A DNA stretch of 64,000 nucleotides from Kaistella antarctica (GTDB lineage: Bacteria; Bacteroidota; Bacteroidia; Flavobacteriales; Weeksellaceae). How positions within the stretch are numbered: the first letter of the stretch is position 1; every line of letters begins with the position of its first letter. Positions 1-9,551 of the stretch are shown here, in pieces. Where the stretch lies: contig NZ_FOIX01000002.1 in assembly GCF_900109615.1 (NCBI RefSeq), positions 186,001-250,000 of the forward strand, written 5' to 3'. A program made the translations under genes and the position numbers. The notes below the pieces were generated by a model that worked only from the letters and a program-made list of their open reading frames with translations, did not search any database and was not told where the DNA came from.

Positions 1-26
1 TGATTCTTTTTTGGCGAGATTAACAA

Positions 27-58
27 AAAAAGACCTGAAGTAAAATTCAGGTCTTTTT
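27..58 (-). terminator. Rho-independent terminator of metG
   Basis: A 13-bp stem (AAAAAGACCTGAA paired with TTCAGGTCTTTTT) closes a 6-nt loop. Read on the minus strand it lies just after the metG stop codon and ends in a U-tract. The A/T flanks on both sides could also let it work for a plus-strand gene upstream of the window. Confidence 0.85.
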
Positions 59-83
59 ATATATGAAGTGTTTGAATTGAATA

Positions 84-2117
84 TTAACCAATTTCCACAC
101 CGTTCTCAACTTGTACATCTGGAGTGACAAAGACTAATTTGCCGTTTGCGTCATTGGTTAAAAGCAACATTCCCTGAGATTCGATTCCGCGGATTTTACG
201 TGGCGCAAGATTTAATAAAATCATAACTTGTTTTCCCACACATTCTTCCGGAGTGAAACTTTCAGCAACTCCAGAAACAACCGTTCTTACGTCAACTCCA
301 GTATCAACAGAAAATTTTAATAATTTATCTGCTTTCTCTACTTTTTCTGCAGTTAGAATTGTAGCAGTTCTTAAATCTATTTTGATAAAATCATCAAATT
401 GAATTTCTTCTTTCATTGGGCTGGCTTTAGGATTTGTTTTTTTATTGGACTCTTTGGTATTTTCTAATTTCTGAATTTGAAATTCAATGGTTTCATCTTC
501 AATTTTTGAGAATAATAATTCCGCTGGATTTATTTGATGTCCAGTTTTAATCAATACTTTTTCTTTTTTAATGTCTTTCCAGGTTAGTTGAGAAACATTA
601 AACATTTTCTGTAATTTTTCTGCACTGAAAGGAAGGAAGGGTTCACAGATTTGAGCCAATCCAACTGCGATTTGTGCCGCAATAAATAAAGAGCTTGCTG
701 CTTTTTCTGGATTGTCTTTAATCGTTTTCCAAGGTTCTTCAATTTGAAGATATTGATTTCCGAAACGTGCTAAATTCATCATTGCAGTTAACGCATTTCT
801 GAATTCGTAATGCTCTAAGAAATTTTCAACTTCAGTCGCAGCTTTGGTAATCTCGTTTAATTCTTCTGCATTTTCATTTCCAGCCGGAACAACTCCGTCG
901 TAATACTTATGAATTAAAACTGCAACCCTGTTAATAAAGTTTCCGAAAATCCCGACCAATTCTGAATTGTTTTTGGTTTGGAAATCTTTCCAGGTAAAGT
1001 TATTGTCTTTGGTTTCTGGCGCTGAAGAAAGTAGGGCATAACGCAAAACATCTTGCTGTCCTGGGAATTCCTCAATATATTCATGTGCCCAAACTGCCCA
1101 ATTACGGGAAGTTGAAATTTTGTCGTTTTCTAAATTCAAAAATTCAAAAGCGGGAACATTGGTTGGCATAATGTAATCGCCATGGGCTTTCATCATCGCT
1201 GGGAAAATAATACAATGGAAAACAATATTGTCTTTTCCGATAAAATGAACCAAGTCAGAGTTTTCATTTTGCCAGTAATCTTTCCAGTCTTTTCCATTTT
1301 TTTCTGCCCATTCCTGGGTGAAAGAAATATAACCAATCGGTGCATCAAACCAAACATAAAGCACTTTTCCGTCAGCGCCAGGAAGAGGAACGGGAACGCC
1401 CCAATTTAAATCTCGGGTCATTGCTCTTGGTTTCAAACCATCAGTTAACCACGATTTAACTTGTCCGTAAACATTCGGTTTCCAGTCGTCTTTATGTCCT
1501 TCGATAATCCATTCGTTTAAGAAATTTTCATATTCATTTAAAGGAAGATACCAGTTTTTGGTTTCCTTTAAAATCGGAACATTTCCACTTAACATTGATT
1601 TTGGATTAATCAACTCTGACGGCGAAAGGGTAGAGCCGCATTTTTCGCACTGATCACCGTAAGCGTTTTCATTGCTACAATTTGGACAAGTTCCTACGAT
1701 ATATCGGTCCGCAAGAAATTCATTGGCTTGCTCATCAAAGTACTGTTCTGAAACTTCTTCAATAAACTTTCCTTTATTATATAGTGTTTTAAAAAAGTCC
1801 TGACTTACATCGTGGTGTCTTTTCGAAGTTGTTCTCGAATATTCATCAAAAGAAATTCCTAAATCTGCGAAAGATTTCTTGATAATTTCATGGTATTTAT
1901 CAACAATATCCTGCGGACTAACGCCTTCTTTCTTTGCGCGAATGGTGATCGGAATACCGTGTTCATCGGAACCGCATATAAAAGCAACGTCGCGTCCCAT
2001 TCGTCTTTGAAATCTTGCATAAACATCTGCGGGAATATAAACTCCGGCTAAATGGCCAATGTGTACGGGTCCATTTGCGTAGGGCAAGGCAGCCGTAATC
2101 AACTTTCTATTTGACAT
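84..2117 (-). CDS. metG: Methionine-tRNA ligase
   Basis: The protein charges tRNA-Met with methionine in the cytoplasm. It is a 677-aa class I synthetase. The HIGH signature is visible as VHIGH at residues 18-22, a zinc-binding CPNC...CEKC knuckle lies near residues 143-160, and the KMSKS-type loop reads KISTS near residue 333. The last ~100 residues form an EMAP-II/Arc1p-like tRNA-binding domain ([11 protein letters not shown]...), as in the longer dimeric MetG forms. Length and domain order are complete. It is a single transcription unit, divergent from the downstream SusC gene, with its own terminator and a TATATTTG -7 box upstream. The assignment is secure. Confidence 0.97.
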   Translation of the reverse strand: MSNRKLITAALPYANGPVHIGHLAGVYIPADVYARFQRRMGRDVAFICGSDEHGIPITIRAKKEGVSPQDIVDKYHEIIKKSFADLGISFDEYSRTTSKRHHDVSQDFFKTLYNKGKFIEEVSEQYFDEQANEFLADRYIVGTCPNCSNENAYGDQCEKCGSTLSPSELINPKSMLSGNVPILKETKNWYLPLNEYENFLNEWIIEGHKDDWKPNVYGQVKSWLTDGLKPRAMTRDLNWGVPVPLPGADGKVLYVWFDAPIGYISFTQEWAEKNGKDWKDYWQNENSDLVHFIGKDNIVFHCIIFPAMMKAHGDYIMPTNVPAFEFLNLENDKISTSRNWAVWAHEYIEEFPGQQDVLRYALLSSAPETKDNNFTWKDFQTKNNSELVGIFGNFINRVAVLIHKYYDGVVPAGNENAEELNEITKAATEVENFLEHYEFRNALTAMMNLARFGNQYLQIEEPWKTIKDNPEKAASSLFIAAQIAVGLAQICEPFLPFSAEKLQKMFNVSQLTWKDIKKEKVLIKTGHQINPAELLFSKIEDETIEFQIQKLENTKESNKKTNPKASPMKEEIQFDDFIKIDLRTATILTAEKVEKADKLLKFSVDTGVDVRTVVSGVAESFTPEECVGKQVMILLNLAPRKIRGIESQGMLLLTNDANGKLVFVTPDVQVENGVEIG

Positions 2118-2136
2118 CTATTTATCTAATTTTTTG

Positions 2137-2144
2137 CAAATATA
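2137..2144 (-). promoter_or_regulatory. Candidate -7 box of metG promoter
   Basis: On the minus strand the sequence reads TATATTTG, an exact fit to the Bacteroidetes TAnnTTTG -7 element, about 20 nt upstream of the metG start. No convincing TTG -33 element was found at 17-23 nt, so only the -7 half is supported. Confidence 0.5.
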
Positions 2145-2448
2145 AGTGTTATCGAACGGACAGGAAAATTTAGATCTGGTTCAAAATCGTGATTGTTTCG
2201 TTTCTTAAAATCAGATTATACCAAATTACACCCGTATTGTGTTAAACATACGTTTGAGTTATTCATAATTTTTGACAATTATCAAAAAATAAGGCTAAAT
2301 AATAAAAGGTTGGTTATTAGGATTTTAAGTTGTAGGTTATCATAATATTAATGATACTTATCACGAATAATTAACATTAGGCCTAATTAAATTATGAAAC
2401 GTGAAAAAAATGTTAAATTGCATCGCTACTTCTAACGGAGGGCATAGA

Positions 2449-2478
2449 TTGAATATTAATCCATAAATTTTATTTTTG
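2449..2478 (+). promoter_or_regulatory. Candidate promoter of the sus-like operon
   Basis: TTG at 2449-2451 is followed after 19 nt by TATTTTTG at 2471-2478, an exact fit to TTG-N17-23-TAnnTTTG. The last base of the -7 box is the first base of the only available in-frame start (GTG 2478) of the SusC gene. Transcription from it would therefore begin inside the predicted coding region. Either the promoter or the start is misjudged; see findings. Outside this motif I see no other strong signal in the 360-bp gap between metG and SusC. Confidence 0.45.
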
Positions 2479-5219
2479 TGAGAAACTATACGAAAGTTTT
2501 AAAAATTGCACCAGCCTTCTTATTGCTTGGAGCAATGTTAGACGCACAAACAACCGACTCCTTAAAAACTGCCGACATTGAGCAAGTTGTTTTGATTGGT
2601 TATGGAAAACAGAAGAAAGAAGATCTTACGGGATCTATCGCTTCTATTACTTCCAAAGATTTTAACCCTGGTTCTACCTCCGCGGATCAATTGATTCAAG
2701 GTAAAGCGCCTGGTGTTACCGTTACAGGAAACGGTGGAAATCCTGGGTCAGGAGCAACCATTCGTATTCGAGGTGGTGCTTCCTTAACTGCAAGTAATGA
2801 TCCTTTAATTGTAATCGACGGAATCCCAATGGATTTTGGAGGAATTGCGGGAGCTTCAAATGCCTTAGCCTTGATCAATCCAAATGATATCGAATCGTTT
2901 GATGTTTTGAAAGATGCTTCTGCTGCAGCTATTTATGGTAACAGAGCCTCGAATGGGGTAATCTTAATTACCACTAAAAAAGGTTCATCAGGTAGAGTGA
3001 AAGTGAACTTCTCTACTTCAGCCTCGGTTTCGACCAAAATGGGAATTCAAGATGTTTTGACTGCTGAAGAGTTCAGAAAATTCGTAATTGAAAACTCAAA
3101 GCAACAGAAATATGTTGACATGTTAGGAACTTCCAATACCAACTGGCAAGACCTAATTTATCAGCAAGCTTGGGGAACAGACAATAACCTTGCGATCTCT
3201 GGGGGAATTAAAAAATTGCCTTACCGTTTATCTTTAGGATATAACGAACAAAATGGTATTGTAAGAACGAATGAATTCAGAAGAACTTCAGCCGCTTTAA
3301 ATTTAACGCCGAAATTCTTTAATAATCATTTGAGTGTTACCGCTAACTTAAAAGGATCCATGACAGAGAATCGTTTCCCTGCTGGAGTTATTGGCGCTGC
3401 ACAATTTTTCGATCCTACCCAATCAGTATATGACTATTCTGATAGAGGAGATAAAGTGAACAACTATTGGGAATGGTGGTTGAATGATACTAACCTTAAT
3501 ACGAATGCAACCAAAAATCCACTTGGTTCATTATATGGTAGAAGAGATGTATCTACCGTATTCCGTGGGATTGGTAATTTACATTTAGATTACAAATTTC
3601 ATTTTCTACCAGAATTGCATTTCAATGTAATTGGTGGTTATGATTACCAGAAAGGTACTGGTGCCGTTACAGAATATCCTGGTTATGCAGGAGTTTATCA
3701 AGGAAACCTAAGTACCCGTAGAGATTATTCTCAGGAAAAAACAAATAAATTGTTAGAGACTTATTTAAATTATGTTAAAACAATTTCATCAATCGATACC
3801 AAGATTGATTTATTAGCAGGGTATTCTTACCAACAGTTTCATGATAAAACGCCATCAGCGCTTACTTATTTTGGGGATACTACCAAGCCACCAGCAGGTA
3901 ATAATGATTACGAAGGGAAGCTTACTTTACTAGGTTTTTATGGTAGAGGAATTTTCACCATTGCTAATAAGTATATCTTAACAGGATCGGTAAGAAGAGA
4001 TGCTACTTCGAGATTTTATAACGGAATTGATTTGAAAAACAACTGGGGAACATTTTATGCAGCCTCTGGAGCTTGGAAAATTAAGAACGAAAGTTTCCTA
4101 AAAGATTCTAGCGTATTTTCAGATTTGAAATTAAGAGCAGGATGGGGAGAAACGGGACAACAAGAAGTTGGAAGTTATTATAACTCTTACGCCTCTTATG
4201 GAGTATCTACCACGACTGCACAATACGGTTTCGGAGATCAATTCTATTTTATGTATCGACCAACTCAGTACAATCCTAACCTAACTTGGGAAACAACAGA
4301 AACGATTAATGCAGGATTGGATTTTGGATTCTGGAGAAACAGAGTTACTGGATCAATCGACTGGTTTAAGAAAAACACGAGAAATCTATTAGCGAACGTT
4401 CAAGTTCCAGCGGGTGAATTCAGTAATAAGAACTTCAAAAATATTGGTCAAATGGAGACTGATGGATTTGAATTCTTAATTAATGTAAACCCAGTAAAAA
4501 CGGAAGACTTCACTTGGGATTTCAGTTTCAACGTGGCTCACTACAATCCGAAAGTAACTCAATTTGATGATGTAGCAGATGGTTATATCATTGAACAAGG
4601 TGGAATTTCTGGAGGAGTTGGTAATAACGTACAAGCACACAGTGTAGGATATACGCCTTTTAGTTTCTTAGTGTATCAACAACTTTATGATGCTGCTGGA
4701 AAACCAATGGACGGCGTTTATGTTGACAGAAACGGTGATGGTAAAGTTGATAAAGCAGATAAATATTTCTACCAATCAACTACACCAGATGCTACTTTCG
4801 GATTCTCAACTAAGTTCCAATATAAAAACTGGGATTTATCGACCTCACTGAGAGCAGTATTAGGAAATTATGTTTATAATAACTTTGCTTCGCAATCAAA
4901 TACTCAAAGTATTGCAACCAATGATTATTTGCAAAATATCTCCAGCACAACAGCGAATTACGGATTTAAATCTCCGCAATACTGGAGTGATGCCTTTGTA
5001 GAAGATGCTTCATTCTTGAGAATGGATAACTTAACTTTAGGCTATAACTTCGGAGATGTCTTCAATAAAGGAAGTAATCTTAGAGTATATGGTATGGCAC
5101 AAAACGTATTCGTAGTTACTGATTATTCAGGTGTGGATCCAGAGATTTTTGGTAATATTGATAATGGATTTTATCAAAGACCACAAGTATATTCATTAGG
5201 ATTAAACTTTCAATTTTAA
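2478..5219 (+). CDS. SusC/RagA-family TonB-dependent outer-membrane receptor (maltodextrin locus)
   Basis: This is a TonB-dependent beta-barrel importer in the outer membrane, expected to work with the SusD protein next to it to take up malto-oligosaccharides. After an export signal (residues 1-23, ending ...MLDAQ) the TonB box region and plug begin at once (IEQVVLIGYGKQKKEDLTGS, then IRIRGGAS and VIDGIPMD). The barrel ends in an aromatic C-terminus (GLNFQF). At 913 aa it is shorter than usual SusC proteins because the N-terminal carboxypeptidase-D-like domain is absent. The start is GTG; an in-frame stop lies 18 nt upstream, so no ATG alternative keeps the signal peptide. It is the first gene of the SusC-SusD-SusE/F series. 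The sugar specificity is inferred from the neighbouring GH97 and GH13 enzymes. Confidence 0.93.
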   Translation: MRNYTKVLKIAPAFLLLGAMLDAQTTDSLKTADIEQVVLIGYGKQKKEDLTGSIASITSKDFNPGSTSADQLIQGKAPGVTVTGNGGNPGSGATIRIRGGASLTASNDPLIVIDGIPMDFGGIAGASNALALINPNDIESFDVLKDASAAAIYGNRASNGVILITTKKGSSGRVKVNFSTSASVSTKMGIQDVLTAEEFRKFVIENSKQQKYVDMLGTSNTNWQDLIYQQAWGTDNNLAISGGIKKLPYRLSLGYNEQNGIVRTNEFRRTSAALNLTPKFFNNHLSVTANLKGSMTENRFPAGVIGAAQFFDPTQSVYDYSDRGDKVNNYWEWWLNDTNLNTNATKNPLGSLYGRRDVSTVFRGIGNLHLDYKFHFLPELHFNVIGGYDYQKGTGAVTEYPGYAGVYQGNLSTRRDYSQEKTNKLLETYLNYVKTISSIDTKIDLLAGYSYQQFHDKTPSALTYFGDTTKPPAGNNDYEGKLTLLGFYGRGIFTIANKYILTGSVRRDATSRFYNGIDLKNNWGTFYAASGAWKIKNESFLKDSSVFSDLKLRAGWGETGQQEVGSYYNSYASYGVSTTTAQYGFGDQFYFMYRPTQYNPNLTWETTETINAGLDFGFWRNRVTGSIDWFKKNTRNLLANVQVPAGEFSNKNFKNIGQMETDGFEFLINVNPVKTEDFTWDFSFNVAHYNPKVTQFDDVADGYIIEQGGISGGVGNNVQAHSVGYTPFSFLVYQQLYDAAGKPMDGVYVDRNGDGKVDKADKYFYQSTTPDATFGFSTKFQYKNWDLSTSLRAVLGNYVYNNFASQSNTQSIATNDYLQNISSTTANYGFKSPQYWSDAFVEDASFLRMDNLTLGYNFGDVFNKGSNLRVYGMAQNVFVVTDYSGVDPEIFGNIDNGFYQRPQVYSLGLNFQF

Positions 5220-5231
5220 TAATTAAGAACA

Positions 5232-6794
5232 ATGAAAAATTTCAAAATAAAAAATATTTCCCTAGCGCTTGCCTTATTAGGCGGTTCTTTCATGATGAAT
5301 TCTTGTATTGATGATTTAAAACAAGAACCCATCACTGAAATTACGGCCGCAAGTCTCTACAAAGATTTTGGCAATTACAAAAACCTTTTGGCTAAGTTAT
5401 ATGGTGGTTTAGCGATCGCTGGTCAAGAAGGTGGAGATGGTAATGGTGATATTGCAGATATCGACGGTGGTTTCTCCAACTACTTTAGATTAATGTACTA
5501 CATGCAAGAAATTACGACAGATGAAGCGGTAATTGGGTGGAATGACGGTACTTTACCTGAGTTCCATAAAATGTCTTGGACTCCTGCGAATGAATTCAAC
5601 AACGCCATGTATTATAGATTATATACAGAAATTGCTTTCTGTAATGAATTTATTAAAAATACAACAGACGAAATGCTTTCTTCGAATGGAATTTCAGGCA
5701 GTAATGCAGATGAGGCCAAAGTAATGAGAGCGGAAGCAAGATTCTTGAGAGCACAAACCTACTATCATTTGTTAGATTTATATGGAAACGTTCCTTTTGT
5801 AGATGAAACTACTTTAGGTACCGTACCAAAACAAATGGCTAGAGCTGAACTTTTCAAGTATGTTGAAAGCGAATTATTGGCATCTGCAGCAGATTTGAAA
5901 CCTGCGAAATCTAATGAATACGGACGCTTAGACCAAGGAGCTGCTTATACACTTCTTGCAAGATTGTATCTGAATGCGAAAGTATATACAGGAACAGAAA
6001 GAAATGCTGACGTTATTGCTAATACTCAAAAAGTAATTAGCGCTGGTTATGCTTTGAACTCGAAGTATGAGAATTTATTCTTAGCGGATAATAATCTTAA
6101 CAATCCAGAAAATATTTTCTCGATTGTTTATGATGGAGCCAGAACGCAAACCAATGGTGGAACTACCTTTATGGTACACGCTGCAATTGGTGGAACAATG
6201 AATCCCGTAGACTTCGGAGTGAATGGTGGTTGGGGTGGTATTAGAACTACCAAAGCTTTCGTACAGAAATTTGAGCCTGCAGATTTAAGAGGTCGTTTCT
6301 ATAAAGATGGTCAAACCTTAGAAATCAATGATCTAGGTAACTTTAATGATGGTTATGCTTTTATTAAATATAAAAACATAAAAAGCAACGGAGCTGCTGG
6401 AGTTGATACCAACTGGGTTGAAGCTGATTTATCTATTTACCGTTTAGCAGATGTATACTTAATGTATGCAGAAGCAGTCCTTAGAGGTGGCGGTGGTAAT
6501 ATGGCTACAGCTGTAGGATACATTAATGCTTTACGAACTAGAGCAAATGCCTCTCCTGTTTCATTCATCGACTTAAACTTCATCTTAGACGAAAGATCTA
6601 GAGAAATGTCTTGGGAGAATACGAGAAGAACCGATTTAATTCGTTACGGTAGATTTACTTCAGCAACATACTTATGGCCTTGGAAAGGGAATGCAAAAGA
6701 TGGTATCGCTGTTGGTGAGCACCGTAATTTATTCCCAATTCCGAACAATGATTTAGTTGTAAATCCGAATCTGGAACAAAACCCTGGTTATTAA
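5232..6794 (+). CDS. SusD/RagB-family surface glycan-binding lipoprotein
   Basis: The protein is a 520-aa outer-membrane lipoprotein that caps the SusC barrel and binds oligosaccharide. The signal sequence ends in a lipobox (MMNSC, Cys about residue 25). The helical TPR-like body typical of SusD follows (RAEARFLRAQTYYHLLDLYG; then DVYLMYAEAVLRGG), and the C-terminus carries the usual FPIPNNDL...NPGY ending. It starts 12 nt after the SusC stop codon, so the two are surely cotranscribed. The substrate is probably maltodextrin, judged from context. Confidence 0.94.
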   Translation: MKNFKIKNISLALALLGGSFMMNSCIDDLKQEPITEITAASLYKDFGNYKNLLAKLYGGLAIAGQEGGDGNGDIADIDGGFSNYFRLMYYMQEITTDEAVIGWNDGTLPEFHKMSWTPANEFNNAMYYRLYTEIAFCNEFIKNTTDEMLSSNGISGSNADEAKVMRAEARFLRAQTYYHLLDLYGNVPFVDETTLGTVPKQMARAELFKYVESELLASAADLKPAKSNEYGRLDQGAAYTLLARLYLNAKVYTGTERNADVIANTQKVISAGYALNSKYENLFLADNNLNNPENIFSIVYDGARTQTNGGTTFMVHAAIGGTMNPVDFGVNGGWGGIRTTKAFVQKFEPADLRGRFYKDGQTLEINDLGNFNDGYAFIKYKNIKSNGAAGVDTNWVEADLSIYRLADVYLMYAEAVLRGGGGNMATAVGYINALRTRANASPVSFIDLNFILDERSREMSWENTRRTDLIRYGRFTSATYLWPWKGNAKDGIAVGEHRNLFPIPNNDLVVNPNLEQNPGY

Positions 6795-6812
6795 TTTTTA
6801 ATAAAGAAAACA

Positions 6813-7946
6813 ATGAAAAATAATATATTTAAACATCTATTTTTGGCTGTTACCCTTATCTTAGGTTTATCATCGTGCGAAGATCGCGATATAGTGACCG
6901 TAGATAATGTTGCCTCGCCAATCGTGATGGATCTTTCAGCGAACAGTTTAATTTTAGATAAAAACTTTCCTGGCAATCCTGCGCTTACCGTAACGTGGCA
7001 ATCTGCAGCATATTCAGTACCTACAGAAATTTCGTACAGAATCGAAATTGCTGGTGACAAAGAATTTGCTAAACCTTACACTTTAGCAACGGTAATGGGT
7101 TCAGAAAGAGCAGCTGCTTTTAGCATGTTGCAAATGAATGATGCCGCTGCCGGAATTGGTTTAGCGCCAAGTGTAGCCGGTAAAATGTTTATGAGAGTAG
7201 TCTCTTACTTAGGATCTGGGCAATCATTAGCATCAACTTCTAATACGACCTCATTGATGGTTACGCCTTATGTATTGACTTATCCAAGTTTTTACATTGT
7301 TGGGGCAGCTTCATATGTTGGCTGGACTCCAGAAAAAGCACAAGTTTTTTATAAAAAAGATAACCTTTCTTATATCTATACCAACTTGCAGGGTGGCGAA
7401 AATTTCAGATTCCTAGGACAATTGGCTTGGGATGGTAAAAACTACGCGTTGAACACGACTGGTACAAAACCAGAAAACCAATATTTTAACCAGTGGAGTA
7501 CTAATTTAAGCAAACCAGATGGTGATGATGAAAACATCAAATTCACTGGTACAACTGGAGTTTATAAAGTAACAATTAATGCAACTTTAGGAGTTCAAAC
7601 GATTGAAGCAAAACCTTCAGTAATTCCAACTTATGATTTCCCAACAATTTATGTGGTAGGGAACATCGCAGGTAACGGATGGAGTGAAGGAAATGCAATC
7701 CCGATGACTACTATTGGTGATGGTGTTTACGAATTCACTTCAACACTTGCTGGCGATACTGAGTTTAAAATTTTAGGACAACAATCTTGGGGTGATCTAG
7801 ACTGGGGAAATATCTCTGGAAATGGTAACACAGGTTTCATTGGCCCGAAAGGAGATAATGGAAACATTAAATTTGTGGGTGACGGTGGTTCTTATAAAAT
7901 CACAGTAAACCTTAAAGGTGGAATTTACAAGATTATCAAATTGTAA
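6813..7946 (+). CDS. SusE/SusF-like outer-membrane starch-binding lipoprotein (short form)
   Basis: This 377-aa lipoprotein has a signal ending GLSSCEDRD, with the lipidated Cys near residue 22. It has an N-terminal SusE-type Ig-like domain (residues ~30-145) and two tandem starch-binding-like modules. Each module starts with an IVG/VVG...GW motif (FYIVGAASYVGW ~160; IYVVGNIAGNGW ~283) and contains a LGQ..W motif. It starts 18 nt after SusD. It is a paralogue of the next gene but lacks one inter-module Ig-like domain. In the B. thetaiotaomicron Sus system such proteins hold starch at the cell surface; that role is inferred here. Confidence 0.88.
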   Translation: MKNNIFKHLFLAVTLILGLSSCEDRDIVTVDNVASPIVMDLSANSLILDKNFPGNPALTVTWQSAAYSVPTEISYRIEIAGDKEFAKPYTLATVMGSERAAAFSMLQMNDAAAGIGLAPSVAGKMFMRVVSYLGSGQSLASTSNTTSLMVTPYVLTYPSFYIVGAASYVGWTPEKAQVFYKKDNLSYIYTNLQGGENFRFLGQLAWDGKNYALNTTGTKPENQYFNQWSTNLSKPDGDDENIKFTGTTGVYKVTINATLGVQTIEAKPSVIPTYDFPTIYVVGNIAGNGWSEGNAIPMTTIGDGVYEFTSTLAGDTEFKILGQQSWGDLDWGNISGNGNTGFIGPKGDNGNIKFVGDGGSYKITVNLKGGIYKIIKL

Positions 7947-7985
7947 TTTTTTAATCCTAAACTTTTAATTATTAATTAAAACAAA

Positions 7986-9419
7986 ATGAAAAATATTTTA
8001 AAATTATTGATGGTATTCTTGTTGCCATTGCTTCTACTAAATGCGTGTAGAAACGACGCAGATAGAGACTGGACCTCGCCGGAACCGTCTTTCAAATTGT
8101 ATGATACAACATTGGGAGCTACCGTTCTTTACCCAACTATGGATAATAATCCATTTATCCTGACGTGGGATAATGCAGTGGGTGGGACAGGTGGTTACTC
8201 AGTGGTAATCTCTGCAACTCCAGACTTTAAAAGTAAAGTGGAATTGGCGAAATCAGAAACCAATACCTTGAAAACAACAGTTGGTGCTTTGAATACTGCC
8301 ATGCTTCAAGCAGGTTTAAGTCCGTATTCTTCGCAGAATGCGTACGTACGAATAGAGCGTGGAACCGAGGTTTCAAACACGATTTCTTTTGCGGTAACGG
8401 TTTATCCAGGTGATGCACCCGTAATTACCAATCCAACTACTGGATCAAGTTTAGTTTTAGATGCTGCAAACCCAACGGTAACTGCAACTACGATCAAGTG
8501 GGCTGATTATACGTATGGCGTTAAGGTGAACTACAAAGTAGAAATGGCAGCTGCCGGATCTACACAATTTGTACTAGTCGGTAACACGCAAACTGTGAAA
8601 GAATTAGCAGTGTCGAACTTTGACATGAATGAAGTAGCTTCAAAAATTGAGTTACCAGTTAACGTAGCGTCCAATGTTGATGTTCGCGTAACTGCAACTT
8701 CAGAATCTACTGGCGGAACTATTATCAAGACTTCCAAAGTGGTTACTTTTAAATTAACGGCTTACCAACCAGATTTTAAATCACTTTACCTTGTAGGTGG
8801 TGGTACTGCGGTTGGCTGGGATGCTGGTAAAGCACAGCTTTTGTTTCAAAATCAAAACATCTCAGAAATCTATACTTATTTAGAAAACAACGGAGAGTTC
8901 ATATTTTTAGGACAACAAGATTGGGGTCCAAACAAATACGGCTTGAATACTGATGGGATTAATGGTGAGGTGAAATATTTCGCTACTTGGTCTACTAACT
9001 TAGAAAAATCAGGTGCCGAGAATATTAAGTTTACAGGAAACTCAGGAATGTATAAAATCACGATTGATCAAAACACAAAATCAATTGTTGTGACGCCTTC
9101 TACAGTTCCTACGATACCATCTAGCGTTTACTTAGTGGGTTCAATTCAAGGTTGGAATGCAGGTTCTGCAATTCTGATGGATCAAGTTGATGATGGTGAG
9201 TTTGAATATACGATCGCAATTCCAGCGGACGGTGAATTCAAGTTTATTGGTCAACAAGATTGGTCTGGTTTAGAGTGGGGGAATATTCACACTGGTGGAA
9301 ATTCTGGTTACCTAGGTCCAAATGGAGATAACAACAATATCAAATTTGTTGGGACAGGTGGCATGTATAAAATTACAGCCAACGTTAAATTAGGTACTTA
9401 CAAAGTTACTCCTCAGTAA
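7986..9419 (+). CDS. SusE/SusF-like outer-membrane starch-binding lipoprotein (long form)
   Basis: This 477-aa lipoprotein (lipobox LLLNACRND, Cys about residue 21) is built like its upstream paralogue. It has two Ig-like domains (residues ~30-140 and ~145-255), then two starch-binding-like modules introduced by LYLVGGGTAVGW (~261) and VYLVGSIQGW (~381). Both modules carry FLGQQDWG or FIGQQDW motifs, and they align closely with the modules of the shorter protein. It follows the paralogue by 39 nt, and a strong terminator follows it, so SusC through this gene form one unit. Confidence 0.88.
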   Translation: MKNILKLLMVFLLPLLLLNACRNDADRDWTSPEPSFKLYDTTLGATVLYPTMDNNPFILTWDNAVGGTGGYSVVISATPDFKSKVELAKSETNTLKTTVGALNTAMLQAGLSPYSSQNAYVRIERGTEVSNTISFAVTVYPGDAPVITNPTTGSSLVLDAANPTVTATTIKWADYTYGVKVNYKVEMAAAGSTQFVLVGNTQTVKELAVSNFDMNEVASKIELPVNVASNVDVRVTATSESTGGTIIKTSKVVTFKLTAYQPDFKSLYLVGGGTAVGWDAGKAQLLFQNQNISEIYTYLENNGEFIFLGQQDWGPNKYGLNTDGINGEVKYFATWSTNLEKSGAENIKFTGNSGMYKITIDQNTKSIVVTPSTVPTIPSSVYLVGSIQGWNAGSAILMDQVDDGEFEYTIAIPADGEFKFIGQQDWSGLEWGNIHTGGNSGYLGPNGDNNNIKFVGTGGMYKITANVKLGTYKVTPQ

Positions 9420-9441
9420 TAAAATAAGTCTTTATAAAACT

Positions 9442-9475
9442 AAACTGTTGCATTTTTGCAACAGTTTTTTTATTT
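9442..9475 (+). terminator. Rho-independent terminator after the SusC-D-E/F unit
   Basis: An 11-bp stem AAACTGTTGCA / TGCAACAGTTT with a short T loop is followed by TTTTTATTTTTT. It lies about 22 nt after the second SusE/F-like gene and separates the binding/import genes from the hydrolase genes. Confidence 0.9.
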
Positions 9476-9551
9476 TTTACTGATAAAGGTGTCCCAATTA
9501 ATTGGCTATCACTCGCAATTTCTTTAAATTTAATGATTGCAAATAATCCTT

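Noticed and set aside
1182-1409. Plus-strand frame opposite metG
   Set aside because: It is fully antisense to a conserved synthetase, with no family features or promoter.
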